Notes: a model not told the origin generated them from the sequence alone. A DNA stretch of 64,000 bases from Macrobrachium rosenbergii (GCF_040412425.1 NC_089789.1:30141106-30205105), one strand, 5' to 3'; shown: positions 43,560 to 55,631, counted from the stretch's first letter. Numbers and translations are program-made.

Positions 43560-45108
43560 TGTGCTTATATCTTGACTAATGAGGACAGTTATCATTATAA
43601 CTACAAACTCTATAATTATGTATTGTTGTCTCAAATATTATCAAATAGTCAAATGTATATTTTAATATTACATGAAAACATTGATAAAACTTACTTATCT
43701 AATAATGACTATTATGAAATGAAGCCTCAAACCTGTTACCAAAATAATAAATGGTCCAGTAGTCTTTATTTGAATAAAGCTACCTGTTTATACAGTAATT
43801 AGTCTTCAACGATAGGCAAAAGGCAGTAACAATTCACCATCAAAAATAAGTTCCTTGTTCATTTCACACAAAATATGCAATTTCCCAATAAAGTAGCACC
43901 TCAACTTAATAGACAATTTGGGAGTCTGGCTTTCTGATAAGTAACAAAGTCCCTATATTATAGCCTGTACTTGAATATGTTCTAGATATCTTACTGCTAA
44001 TAGCAATTCCACATAGTTCCTAACCTACACTAACCTGTACTTTACGCTTAACATTCAATTAAGAGATTTATCTAAAAATTAATCAGATCTACAATGGCAA
44101 CATAGCAAAAAATAATCATAATGATGTTCCTGATAAATATAATCATAATAATCTTCCTGATAAATATAAAAGTCCATTGGGTTGAGGTACTGTCCATTAA
44201 GTTGAGATGTTACTTGTAGATTATTTTTCAAAAGATATGCCAATAAATAACTGTACTCTATTTCACCGCAATGAAATACCAACCTTCAAGATAAGATAGG
44301 TTGTTCAGTACTGTTTTGAAGCAATAATTTCTTAACCATCCTCAAATTTGAATAAATTTCATCCTTACTATGATTACTATAACCCTTGGGGGTCACTATC
44401 AAGGAAAGATCCAAGTTAATCTAGTCAAGGTGAGGACTGGGGAAACTTAGAAATTATTGATAATGGAAATTAGCCTTGCATGAAATTCAGTCAATCAGAA
44501 GACTATTTAGCTAATTTCTTGGTTTATTGACAAAACTGACTGTATACTGAATGTACATGCTTACTTACATCTTTCAAAGTATTGACATTTACAGTTACCT
44601 CTAAAGATAACAAAGGAAGCCCTCCCCTCATTGTCAGGCAAGTCCCCCACGTGAAGTAAGGATACAGTATAGTCTACATTTTCACAGACAATTTATTAGG
44701 GCTATTTCTATTGCATTAGCTGAAGTCCTAAAATGGTTTTTATTAGGAAATTCCCTTGACAAGTGTTTGGGTTTAGGGTTTTGCATCCCTGTATTTATTT
44801 TGTATTTCTTCGCCTAAAAACTCCCGTTTTCAACAGTGGTCTTCAATTAATGTTGGATTAGTGGAGAGGGTGTATCTGGAGTAATGGATCACCTGCCCCT
44901 TTCCAAAGGAATGGACTGCCTGAGTCATCAAAATCATATAAAAAAACTTTAAGAGAAATATTATTTTACATTTGTAATCTATTAAAAGTTTGTTAGGGAT
45001 TAAATTTCATTTGTACACACAACAAACTTATTACCTACCACTAATGGAATAGGTATACAGTATGAGAACATTTTAAAAAAGACTTCTACTGTGTTACTAT
45101 CTTTGCAG
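43560..45108. other. AT-rich, no gene seen; repeat D fragment near 44380-44420
   Basis: CCCTTGGGGGTCACTATC at about 44389 is shared with 60596-60613, and AAAGAT follows in both. A short 26-bp tandem (TGTTCCTGATAAATATAATC-type) is at 44105-44170. Confidence 0.5.
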
Positions 45109-45372
45109 TGTTATGATTCATACATGCATGCTAAGACCAGCATTCAACCTTTCATTCCTGTTTCCACCAAAATCATGGCAAGACATGATATTATACTATT
45201 CTGGGAGTTTTCCAATTCTGATGATTCCAATATGTCAGGGTTGTTACTACTTTCAACCCATTTCCAGTTTCTCCAAAACCAAGGTGAATACCAAAACTGG
45301 CTACACCAGGAGGATTTACTTGATTTCTCTGGTGCTTGTGATGTATGTAACATAGTGAAAGGAAATTTATGA
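45109..45372 (+). CDS. Candidate terminal exon, hypothetical
   Basis: A strong acceptor (TACTATCTTTGCAG) ends at 45108 and is followed by 87 open codons to TGA at about 45372, with mixed composition (for example WEFSNSDDSNMSG, HQEDLLDFSGACDVCNIV). Another plus frame and two minus frames are also open here, which weakens the case. No family recognised. It could be a transposon fragment. Confidence 0.22.
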   Translation, partial: CYDSYMHAKTSIQPFIPVSTKIMARHDIILFWEFSNSDDSNMSGLLLLSTHFQFLQNQGEYQNWLHQEDLLDFSGACDVCNIVKGNL

Positions 45373-46449
45373 GTAATAGTCCTACCTCCCACATCATCCA
45401 CCCAACATACACATGGAAGTGTAATAATCAGATGTGTTGAAAAAGTTATCAGCAGCAACTTTGAATAAGGTTAGCCAATCATCTGTTGTTCTCTGATCTT
45501 AATATCATTGCACAAAGAAAAAGTGAGGATTTGGACCTAGTACCAATAAGGGTTGGCCTAAGCCATTCCACCTGTTCGCTGTTCAACATTTCATGACAAA
45601 AATTGAGCATTTGGACCCATTAATGCTATGGGTTACCCAGGCCAGTCCACATGCTCAACATTCATTGTCACTTGGGGGCCTCGGCCCTCCCCTGGCCAGG
45701 TCAGTAATGTAATTGTAGCCTATTAGGCTATGAGCAGGCTTCCAGGGGGAACCCATTTGCACTTTAAAATATAACTTTCTTATGTTTTAATGAGAGCTTT
45801 GAATGTTTTTGACATGAGTTTCATCAGCAAATAAGTTTAGCAAAGGTGGACCCAGTCTTATCCTCTATAAATTGGGCTTTTAGGGCGGGGAAAAAGTAGA
45901 ATACATGGACCTTAATCCAATTGATAGCTCTCATTCAGATTCACGTAAGTTCAGGCTATAACATAGCAAACTTCCAAACTAGTATCACGTATTACAGACA
46001 GGAATTAGTAACATAGGTTAAGTTTCGGGCAAAACTGAAGACTTCAATTAGGCCTATACTGCAATATGGGGTATTTCTCGTCGGTAACCATAACATTTAC
46101 TGGCTTTTACTTGTTTTTGTTTATACCTTTTGGTTGTGTTAATGATATTTACAGTCTTTTGTTTATGTTTTCACGTTCATTTCCAAGGGGCTGGTACTAA
46201 ACGCGGCGCCCACTGTGCACGTAAATTGAGTTACCAAACGAGAGGGGCATGGTAGGCTAGTAATCTTCAATTTTACCATTGGAAAATAAAATTTGTCAAG
46301 TTCAAAGTGACCTAAAATAGGTGGCCTCATGGTTTAAAGTAAAATATATCGCCAAGAATAGATAAATGATTCAAGGCATAGTCCAGGCTGTCAAAAGGCT
46401 GACTATGGCTTTGGCCTACCTGGCTTAGCCTCAAGTACTCTATCGTTGC
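45373..46449. other. No gene seen; repeat D fragment and a 90-bp degenerate duplication
   Basis: About 45525-45670 contains two similar halves. 46140-46250 (GATATTTACAGTCTTTTG ... CTGGTACTAAACGCGGCG) is shared with 60505-60580. Confidence 0.5.
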
Positions 46450-46773
46450 CTAAAGCACGAAAGTTTCAGCGTTATGTTCATTGTTGTTATAACATGATGG
46501 CCTTGTGCCAGCAGTGGCTTTTGTTTCTTGGAGAGCCTGTACATTTTCCTCGTTTCTCCAGCATAGGTTGTTGGTTTGTAGTAGTTTTCTGTTTGTTATT
46601 GTTTTTGGCGTTCTTCTTCTTGCCCGCATTATGCACGGAGTAATGATTTGTTTCCCCTCTTGCATTTCAAATGTATTCTTAACAGCATCTTTCAGTTTTG
46701 ACTTCCTTAGTATTTTCTGTTTTTTCTCAGCTTTTTTATAAGTTTTGTACTTATCAAAAATACAGTCAAATTT
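46450..46773 (-). CDS. Lys/Arg-rich ORF, hypothetical exon
   Basis: Open for 107 codons from just after TAG 46776-46774 to TAG at 46452-46450. The N-terminal part is very basic (YKKAEKKQKILRKSKLKD), the middle has MRARRRTPKTITNRK and the end is NNNEHNAETFVL. The composition is like a coiled-coil or nucleic-acid-binding segment; no family recognised. The first ATG is at residue 42. Antisense plus frames are hydrophobic, as expected of a complement. No clear splice signal. Confidence 0.28.
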   Translation of the reverse strand, partial: KFDCIFDKYKTYKKAEKKQKILRKSKLKDAVKNTFEMQEGKQIITPCIMRARRRTPKTITNRKLLQTNNLCWRNEENVQALQETKATAGTRPSCYNNNEHNAETFVL

Positions 46774-47790
46774 CTACTCTCAAGTGAATTCGACAGTTTA
46801 TTTAAGCAATACTTCTCTGGAAGCACAAAATGAGCTTTGTCATATTGATCGTGGTATTGTTACTTTTGAAGAGGTTACTATATTCACCTGTGTCGATTAT
46901 ATAAGGAATTATGGCTAATTCTCACTAAACAATTGCTCTATTCGTCCTTCTTCATTTCAGGGAAACCTGAAATGTGTTTGCATTATACTTAGTTTTCCTA
47001 TAAATGTCTTTTATGAAACCATAGTCCTTTTGCATAACTAGTACTACAAAATTACTCGATGCAACAATTTCTAGACCATAAAAATGTATAGCCAAAGCTA
47101 ATGATATTGGCAAACAAGTGACGAGTCTTTATCAGGGATTCCATACACGATGTTTAATGGGACCATGGCACATAGAAAAAGGATTCAAGCCTTTCTTAAA
47201 CTTCACAAGCATCAGAATCCATATGATTTGCAAGAAGACTGGAAAGAATGGAAATCTCTGCCATCTGCGCTTCCTGGAGTCTTTAGTATGCCCCTGCTCA
47301 AGAGTCAGGTCTATTGTCACTTAAAGTCCATTGACACATGCACTGATTTTCTCCTTTGCTTGTCTTATTCGTTCTCTCTCGCATAGGTAACTCAGTAAGT
47401 TAACTCGTTAGGTTATATTTGTTAGAAGTAACTTTCATTACAGTAAACATAAAGAATTGTTGGTTCTATTTCAGTTTAGTAAATATCAGTTATCTTAATT
47501 TCTTTTCCTTTTGGCACTGATGACCTTTGATGGTGAGATCTTCGTTTATTCATCCTTGTAGCAATCACACTGTTAAGTTCTGTATTGTTAATTCAAATAT
47601 GTGATTGCTTGAAGTGAAGAAAAAGAAGGCTGAGAAAAGGAAATATTCCATTGTTCACATTACACGCCACTGAATTCCTATATCAGCTTATGATACACCC
47701 ACAGTAAATTACTAACTATTCTGAAAGAAAAAGAAAATCCATATTTTTCAAGACCAAAGGAGGAAGGGGGTGCTAGCAGATAATCTTCCA
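46774..47790. other. No gene seen
   Basis: Short open frames at 47118-47386 on both strands; none recognised. Confidence 0.5.
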
Positions 47791-47796
47791 TTATCG

Positions 47797-47802
47797 TTTA
47801 TT
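47797..47802 (-). terminator. Poly(A) signal of actinoporin-like gene
   Basis: AATAAA on the minus strand, 51 bp past the stop codon at 47853, the usual position for a short 3' UTR. Confidence 0.65.
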
Positions 47803-47852
47803 TGTTGTAAGGTAAAATTACAAAGTCGTACAAAACATTAGTTATCGTATAA

Positions 47853-48571
47853 TTACTTGATCTTATTTTTAACAAAGCCAGGCAATGAGTTGATGTCAAA
47901 TATAGTCACTGTACTAGACGTTCTGTGGCTGTCCCCCATAGTCATGGTTACATAGTATTTCCCCATCATAACTTCGCATGGCCTCCGCACACCCCAGGCT
48001 ATATTACCGTTACTGCTGTATGATCTTTCCCCAGGACCACAACAAACAAGATCAAAAGACGATCTCCTGTCTGGGATCATTTCCGGATCTTTGATGTATT
48101 GTTCCATCCTGTTGAAAGAGTCCCAGAAGGTTTCTTTTTCTCCTTGTCGCAGAGGTAGAGGCCTATGAAGTTGCAGTAGTGGTTAAAATTGTATGGGCAG
48201 TCCCAGAGAATGTGGAGGTAGGTGTCCTCGTCCAACTGGTAGGTGACGATGCCGTTGCTCCCAGTAGTTGCCCAGCCTCCAGCTGCGTGGAAAAGTGCGT
48301 CATCTTCACTACGGCTCGGAAGAATGCCCTTGGGCACTATTTTAGCCTGACCCCAGTGGAGGTAATATTCATGAAGGCCAATGCTATGGTCAGTGTTATT
48401 GTGGATGATCATATGGTTACTGATTCCTGTTCCGTCGCGGTCGATTCCCAAAGCCCAAACACTTCCTGTGGATGACGACAGAGCCGCAGAAACGGCGACT
48501 CGCTTTGCCTGTGAGTTGGAGTAGTTGGAAGCGCTCTCACTGCCTGGCGGTTCTGCAATGGCTGACATCAT
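47853..48571 (-). CDS. Actinoporin-like (anemone cytolysin family) gene with one frameshift
   Basis: Two overlapping minus frames together cover an actinoporin domain of about 240 residues. In the first frame: VSAALSS, VWALGIDRDG, ISNHMIIHNN (first strands), GGWATTGSNGIVTYQL, then WDCPYNFNHYCNF, corresponding to the family's P-Y-D-Y-N aromatic membrane-contact loop. The second frame continues with a helix-like stretch, SSNGNIAWGV and KYYVTMTM, the last strands. Actinoporins bind membranes and oligomerise into pores in anemones; relatives occur in molluscs, mosses and fish. Function here is unknown. The break lies in the T/A run at 48131-48139, and the total is one base short of a multiple of 3. 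It may be an assembly homopolymer error or a real lesion; I do not reconstruct it. The start is taken at ATG 48571 because a splice acceptor ends at 48583; an upstream in-frame ATG (48598) lies within that acceptor. No signal peptide is evident. Confidence 0.82.
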
Positions 48572-48582
48572 GGTACGCGAAT

Positions 48583-48600
48583 CTGTAGGAGCCAGCATAT
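48583..48600 (-). promoter_or_regulatory. 3' splice site before actinoporin-like start
   Basis: On the minus strand CTTATATGCTGGCTCCTACAG ends at 48583, 12 bases before ATG 48571. It implies a 5' UTR intron whose upstream exon lies at higher coordinates. Confidence 0.5.
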
Positions 48601-48608
48601 AAGGTAAA

Positions 48609-48611
48609 GTG

Positions 48612-48664
<53 letters not shown>
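48609..48664. repeat. (ATT)n microsatellite
   Basis: About 56 bp pure, 10 bp upstream of the putative splice acceptor. Confidence 0.95.
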
Positions 48665-48667
<3 letters not shown>

Positions 48668-49169
48668 AAATATGAAAATATTTCTATGGAATAAGCCAAA
48701 AAGGCCATGACTTGACAAAACAAGCTTCCACAGAATTATGCACCACCTAATGAAGAAATGGAAAACAAAAGATTAGGAATTAAATGAGGATTAATAGGCT
48801 CACCTTCAAATATGAGCATCCATATATACAGCAAAAGGTCAGACAACAGCTCATAGGCCAATGGTTCTTAATTATTTAATCCAAATGTTACTTTGGCAAA
48901 GATATTCTGTACCTAAGCATGAAACATGCAGATTTTAACACTCTTTTTCTGTGTGAATGCCTGTGTCTGTAAATACCATTTCTACCCAACCGTTAAATAT
49001 GAAAATTCAGTGAATAAAAATATCCCTCTGTTCATATATTTTACTTGCAAAGAGGAAGAGACTAACTGGCATCCTGATCAGCCAGCCTTTTAAAATTGAT
49101 TTCACAATACTTTCGAGAAATAAGTGAAAATTCACAATTGTACATATCTGCATGAAAGTTTTTCATGTT

Positions 49170-49600
49170 GTGTCAAAATTTCGATTTGTGACCTATAGCC
49201 ACCCCAGAAATCTTTGAACAAATTTCGACTTGATATCTTCTGCTGCTTTTGAAGTCATAGAGCAAATTTCGACTTGTTATCCTTCACCACTTTTGAATTC
49301 TTGAGTTTTTACTCCCCCGTTACTTCAGAACTACTAAAGTGAATTTCGTTCGATTTGTAACAATCAGCCACTTCGATATTTTTAGAATGCACTAAGAATT
49401 TGTGCCCTCAGCTACTTCTGAAATCTTAAGTAAAATTTTAAATGTTTACGTTAGGGCACTTCTAACACCCTGGAGCGAATTACGATTTATGACCATGGAA
49501 TCGTAAGGAAAAATTTAATCTGTTATGCTCAGCCACTTCAGAACTCACAAGCGAATTTCGACTTGTTACCATCAGCCTCTTTTGAAACGCTCGAGCAGGT
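49170..49600 (+). repeat. Degenerate minisatellite, period about 60 bp
   Basis: Variants of GCGAATTTCGACTTGTTACC, CAGCCACTTC and TGAA(A/C)T recur seven or so times. 48665-49170 shows nothing else. Confidence 0.7.
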
Positions 49601-49845
49601 GTTGTACTGACTAACGACGCATGGACGCTGGGTAGAAATTGGAAAATCAAAACGAAGCTCACAACTGAGGCATAGGGCGAAGTCTCCCGATAAGGCGTGA
49701 GAGTTTCCAATGTGGTGTACGTACAGTCAATGGAAATATCTACTAACCTGCTGTTCACTTCTCACGTAGTCAACAGAGATAAGAGTAGCACCAGGAAACA
49801 CCATGAAATATAGATTCTTCGTGCCTTGAAAGCGGTTTGATTTGA

Positions 49846-50045
49846 TTTTGTGAAATTTAGGCTGTCGAGCCGAGCACTTTCGGTCGTTCACCTCTTATGA
49901 CAGTGAAAAGAGGGAGTGGGCGTGGTTGGACAGCAAGATGAATAAATCCAGAAAATCGGGAAGATGAAGTACAAGGATATGAGAGGTTGGACAGCACGAT
50001 TGAAGAAAGGAAGCGGAAATGGAGGAAAAGTAAAATGCTAGCAAG
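49846..50045 (+). repeat. Dispersed repeat family G, copy 2
   Basis: Starts GTGAAATTTAGGCTGTCGAG and is similar to 27972-28195. Confidence 0.6.
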
Positions 50046-50608
50046 TGTTTTGTGATACTGTATAACGTTACGAGTTTATTTTCGCAAAGGCTAGGGCAGT
50101 TATGAATAGTTTTTCTTCACATGTCAGCGAAGATGAAGTATGAATTTTCACTCAGAGAAATTCGTATATCTGTCGACTAGCGATTGATAAAATCTAAGAC
50201 ATGTAATTGAATTCACGTTACTTATGCAGTCATTTCTTTCTTGTTATTACTTCCACAATAAGTTCCCTTGAATTACCTGTATTTTTTCTTAAGTAAAATT
50301 AAAATGTACAATTACTTCTAGAAGGGAAAATAAACATATTCACTGAGTTCTCGTTGAAGCAGCAGTATATCAAAAAGTTTAATTACACACAGGAAGTTGC
50401 CTAATAATTAATTATAGCGACGCAGTTAATTAGAAATTAGTATGATGTTAATTGGACGCTGAATGAAAATCCTTTATTATAAATGACGTCAGGCATTCTA
50501 GCAACAACAAAAGCTGGTCGCCAAATTTCTCCGAACTGTTAATGTTTTAAAATGTAAATAAATTTATTCATAACTTTGGAGGAAATTTGCAGATGACTGA
50601 GTGCGTGC

Positions 50609-50656
<48 letters not shown>

Positions 50657-51112
50657 CTCTGGCTTTCAAAATTAGTCTTCAAACTTACTACTTCTCAGGT
50701 CGTTCGCAGAGATGCCTTTAGATAATACCCTTATTGATTCTCATAAAGGTGAATCAGGGCCCTCCAGTGAGAGACCTTTGGATTATTTTATAAAACTATG
50801 AGGTCGTATTAATTAAGAATGGCCTAGTCTACGATATTCAGGAACGCGGCGATCTTAAGAGGGCGTTTGCGTCTATCAGAGTTTCCAGGAATGGTAGGTT
50901 CGTCTATTGCGTAACTTCTTTGCTATTAATCGATATTGTATTGACGGCGTTTCATATAAATTGAGTCATTAATAACAGAAAACCAAAGAAGTGGAGGAAA
51001 ATATGAAATACATAATTTTCAAGTTATTGCTTCGTAGCCGCCACCCCCCCCCCATTACATAATGATTATTCATCCACTTCCCATATGATGACGAGTTTTC
51101 CTTTAAAATCTC

Positions 51113-51157
<45 letters not shown>

Positions 51158-51300
51158 GTTAATGATAAGACATCAGTTTAAATGCCTGGTGTTCGAAATT
51201 TTGTTGATTGTTAAATGCTTTAAACGATTTCTAAAATTAAAATGATTAAATAACATGTTGAAGAAATTTTAAGAAAAATAAATATACAAAAGAAAAAAGA
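50046..51300. other. No gene seen; (GA)n at 50612-50653 and 51115-51151
   Basis: Two GA microsatellites in otherwise featureless sequence. Confidence 0.6.
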
Positions 51301-51306
51301 TATTAA

Positions 51307-51427
<121 letters not shown>

Positions 51428-51902
51428 ATACAATTCTCAACAAATTCCCTTCAATTGGTACTACTGCACGCAACAAACACTAGACCACTGAACTGGAATA
51501 ACTCTCCTACCCAACTGTTCTTGAGTAAGCCGCGACCTCACCTCTTCCTCGATCCGAAGCAGCGAAATGAAAAACAAGCTAATTAAATCCAACGCACTAC
51601 AGATCACCTTCAATCCAATTTAGACCAAACAATGGTCTCAGAACAGTCCATCTGACACGAGTGCCACGCAATCCATTGTTCGTGAGTGCTATCATCGGAT
51701 GCTATCTTCTTCTTCTTCTTCTTCTTCTGCTATCACCGAGTGTTATCACCCAGCGCTATCATTCCTATCTGCTTCCTCTTCATTGCGGGTCATTAGCGGC
51801 TGGCAACATGTGCTTGGCTTCTCATTCGTGGATTTTGACTTATCTGATGAACGGTAACTTCTCTATTGAAGGTGCACTGCAGTCGACTTTGGATGTATCT
51901 TT

Positions 51903-52300
51903 TTAGTTTTCTGTAAAAGAAAACTATTGAGAATGGCTATTTTGTCTTTCCGTCTGCACTTTTTCCTGTCCGCCCTCAGGTCTTAAAAACTACTGAGGCT
52001 ACAGGGATGCAAATTGGTATGCTGATCATCCACCACCCAATCATCAAACATACCAAATTGCAGCCCTCTAGTCTCAGTAGTTTTTATTATATTCAAGGTA
52101 AAAGTTAGCCATGATCTTGCTTCTGGCATCGCTATAGGTGCGCCAAAAACACAGTCCACCACCGGGACGTGGCTGAAAGATTCATTGGCCGTGGCTGAGA
52201 GTTTCATGGGCCATGGCTTAAGAGTTTCATACAGCATTATACGCTATACAGAAAACTCGATTGCGCTGAAGAAACTTCGGCGCATTTTTTACTTATTTGG
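51903..52300 (+). repeat. Dispersed repeat family B, copy 3 (longest)
   Basis: Runs from TTTAGTTTTCTGTAAAAGAA to a terminal hairpin at 52262-52284 (TGCGCTGAAG, AAA, CTTCGGCGCA) followed by T6. This hairpin is the best-preserved one of the three copies. Confidence 0.85.
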
Positions 52301-52800
52301 AATTTGATATTTTCAACATCGTTATATTATCAAAGACGTTGACTACATTACATTTATATTTGTCAAGTTATATTGCGATTCGCGAATTAACACTTTCAAC
52401 TTGTAATAGATGTTCGTCTTGAGATATTATATATTCCACAGCAGATACAATATTTTTTCCCCCGTTAGCTGTAATATTTCGATCTGAAATGGAATTTGTT
52501 TGAGATGAGGTATATCGCTTTGTCTTACGAAGTAATATTTTCAGCGCGACAACTTTCTCGCAATAAATTTTTTTTTTTTCGAGACATTTTATAGAATTTT
52601 CTTCACAGGATACAAAATTTTAAATAAAATAATTCTTAGATAAGACACACTGAATTTTTAGCTGCTCTAATGATGCCTAGTCTTTTTAGATGCATTTTAA
52701 ATTTTGGTGAAGCTGATTTCGATGGGGAATGGATATTCTGGGCCGCAAATGTAACAACAATCCTTTATCGATTTCCTTCGTTAACCAATCGTTAGAGTCC
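52301..52800. other. No gene seen
   Basis: AT-rich, nothing recognised. A (CA)n-(CT)n compound microsatellite follows at 52805-52861. Confidence 0.55.
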
Positions 52801-52803
52801 CAG

Positions 52804-52840
<37 letters not shown>

Positions 52841-52994
52841 CTCTCTCTCTCTCTCTCTCTCCACACCATTCACCTCAGAACATGAAATACTTTTCGGTCT
52901 CTCTTGTTTCCCAACCCACTTCATCAGTCTTATAGAGGGCGAGGTAACTAATTACATTGACAGCGAAGCCCTACGACACTGCAACTGGCTTCTG

Positions 52995-53350
52995 TCTCTC
53001 TGTCTATTTATCTATCTATTTTCTTTTACGATACCCAGCCATAGCTTGAGTGGCCATTAAAAGGAAATCTGTCTATCTATCTATCTTCTTTTGCGGTACC
53101 CAGCCATAGCTAGAGCGACCATTAAAAGGTATCTCTACCTGTCTATCTATCTATCTTCTTTTACTGTATCCAGCCATAGCTTGAGTGACTATTAAAAGGA
53201 ACCTCTCTATCTGCCTATCTTCTTTTACGGTACCCAGCCATAGCTTGAGTGACAAAAGGAATCTCTCTGTCTTCTTTTACGGTACCCAGCCATAGCTTGA
53301 AATCTGTATCTTCTTTTACGGTACACAGCCCATGCTTGAGTAACCATGAA
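52995..53350 (+). repeat. Minisatellite of about 65-75 bp units, five or more
   Basis: Each unit has CTATCT(N)TCTTTTACGGTACC, CAGCCATAGCTTGAGTGACC and ATTAAAAGGAA(T)CT. Later units are shortened. The internal (CTAT)n part may have seeded the array. Confidence 0.9.
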
Positions 53351-53359
53351 AAGGAAACA

Positions 53360-54213
53360 ATGCATAAAACCATTAGAGAAAGGTGGTCGGTGTTTACGGA
53401 GAGAATTCCATTAAGCAGACTGAAGGAGTGACCAACGTACAAATGTGAAAAAGGTTCCGACGAGAAAAAATAAATCAGGAATATGTAGGCCTATTAAAAT
53501 TCTGAACGTTCAAAACACTGTGGTTTTCATACTCCGAATGACTGTTCAAGTTGTTTGTAGACTTTATCATCACGACCTACAGAAATATCTCGGATGGTTA
53601 GACAGGGTGCCACAAAAGCATTAAAATTCAACATCCACAGACCTCTGTTATGATTAGGCGAGAGACCACGACGATTTATAAAGTTAAGATTAAAATTAAT
53701 TTAATGACTGGATAGTATGTCGAAAAGATATATATTGAAGATTTCGCTGTTTTGTCAGAAATTTCTTTTACCGTTTGTGTGTGCAAAGTTGTCTTCTAGG
53801 ACGACTAAATCACTGCTGCTGTTTTAGAGGAAACCCCCGTCTCATGCTCCGAAGAACCTTCAACAGTTCACTACAATCCGCCTTTTTCCGAAAATTTGTC
53901 TTGAAAAGTTTTTTAGCTATATAAGTTGCAGATCAACAGCTGACAAAAGATATGCTTAACTGCTACTAACCCACAAGGTAGTTTTAAAAGTAAAATCACA
54001 TCTGAAGTTCTTTGACATGTGACAAACATGTTAGGAATTACATAGATGATGGTGTACACACACCACTCAAGAAAGGAAGGCCTCCAAGTATCAAAGTCAA
54101 CTCCGGCCATCTCATCAGTCTGTTGACACAACAGACCCCCTTCACTAAGGTGGGGTAATACAGAATGAACTCAAATTCTTAAATCCTATTGTCGTTAAGT
54201 GATGTGTAGACTT
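53360..54213. other. No supported gene
   Basis: A minus frame at 54131-53913 has mixed composition (EMAGVDFDTWRPSFLEW) but no recognised family or splice sites. Confidence 0.45.
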
Positions 54214-54215
54214 AT

Positions 54216-54400
54216 GGCCTGTCCACACTAGCGGGCATGCCCGTCTGGCGCTTCCAACCTTTTATATTTTCTCTCTCTCTTCTAAAGCATCGTTACCAGT
54301 CAATCGCATCGTTCTGGCTCCACACTCCCGGTCGGGTCAGTAAAGTGGAACAATGGGAACAGTGTTTGCCGCCGATCAGGCCCGCTCGTCTGGACAGGCC
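54216..54400. mobile_element. MITE with 21-bp inverted repeats, possible TTA duplication
   Basis: The left end GGCCTGTCCACACTAGCGGGC is inverted at 54380-54400 (two mismatches). TTA occurs just outside both ends, as in PIF/Harbinger insertions. No ORF. Confidence 0.7.
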
Positions 54401-54520
54401 TTAACTACCTTCCTTGGGGTATGGTTGAAAAGCAAAGAACTCGTGATTTGTTCCATAACTTGTCTTGGAAGATCAGACTGATCGGAAAATAAAACTTAAA
54501 ATCCCTTGGTTCAACATCAA

Positions 54521-54929
54521 GGCTGTGTCCACACGACCGAACTTTGCTCGACGAACATCTGCTCGATGTGACGTCAGAAGCCGAGAAACAGCGGGCAAAG
54601 TACTGTATAGGTTTTTATTTTCGTATGGTTACCGAATTACCGAGGCTTTGCTCGTTGCTAGTTAAGATTGGAGGATGGGTTTAGATTAGTTGTCTGACGT
54701 ACGAAGTAACGTTGTTCATCAATGTCAATGAACTATATCATTTCTGTTACTCCCTACATTTAAACATATGTAAATGTCCATTTTCTCGTACATCAATCAT
54801 TCTTGCTGCCGTCAGCACCAGGCTCACACTGCTCGACTGTCATCGTTTGGACCAAAGTCTGAAGATCTTGGTTTGGACACGAGCATAAAAACCTTTACCA
54901 AACAAAATGCGACCGTGTGGGCGCAGCCT
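54521..54929. mobile_element. Second MITE, related terminal sequence
   Basis: The left end GGCTGTGTCCACACGACCG is inverted imperfectly at 54910-54929 (complement AGGCTGCGCCCACACGGTCG). The CTGTxTCCACAC core resembles the neighbouring MITE. No ORF with a domain. Confidence 0.65.
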
Positions 54930-55631
54930 GGCTTAAGCTTGTTAAATTAAGTGTCAAATGGGAACATTTCGTCTCTGAAGACTACAGAAACTTGTACGTT
55001 CGGCCTCACTCCCAAAATCTCAGTCCACTTTCAAGGAAAATTGACAGTATATCCTGTCCACTGTGGCATGCCCAAGACTCGTTATAGTACTGTGGTACTG
55101 CACTCATGTAATTTCTATGTGAACCTTTGTGATAGTAATAGTCTGAATTTTAAATACGATTAATTACTTGCTAATGTGATCACAAAACCATTTCCCAGGA
55201 ACAAAGTAGTCTGAACACTTTAAGATGCGATTTGGAATGTAAACGTGGTGGGAATACTAATTCCGGCTCCTGCTTTCGCGATTACTTGCTAATATGATCA
55301 CAAAATCATTACACAGGAGCAGTGTATACTGACACCACTATCAGACTATGCTATTTTATGTTAAAACAAGGTTATCAGAACTACCTCAGTGGAATATTAG
55401 CTAACAAGTTAAAGAGATGGCAGTAACAAAAATATTCAAGAGTAAAATCGAAAAAATTACTAGCACCAAAGACAATAGAAATGAAAATTTTAATATGCTT
55501 TAAAAATTGTTAGGAAACAACTATGTAGTATGACCAATATATTTATTATTAAGGGGTACAATGTTTCATTTTTAACCCTGGTCAATTCTGTGTTTGTGTA
55601 TGCGTGTGTGTAGTGTAAGCGTGTGTATAAA

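Noticed and set aside
48179..48475. Plus-strand ORF of 98 codons
   Set aside because: It is the complement of the actinoporin-like coding sequence.
53913..54131. Possible exon on minus strand
   Set aside because: Mixed composition, but no recognised family and no splice pair.
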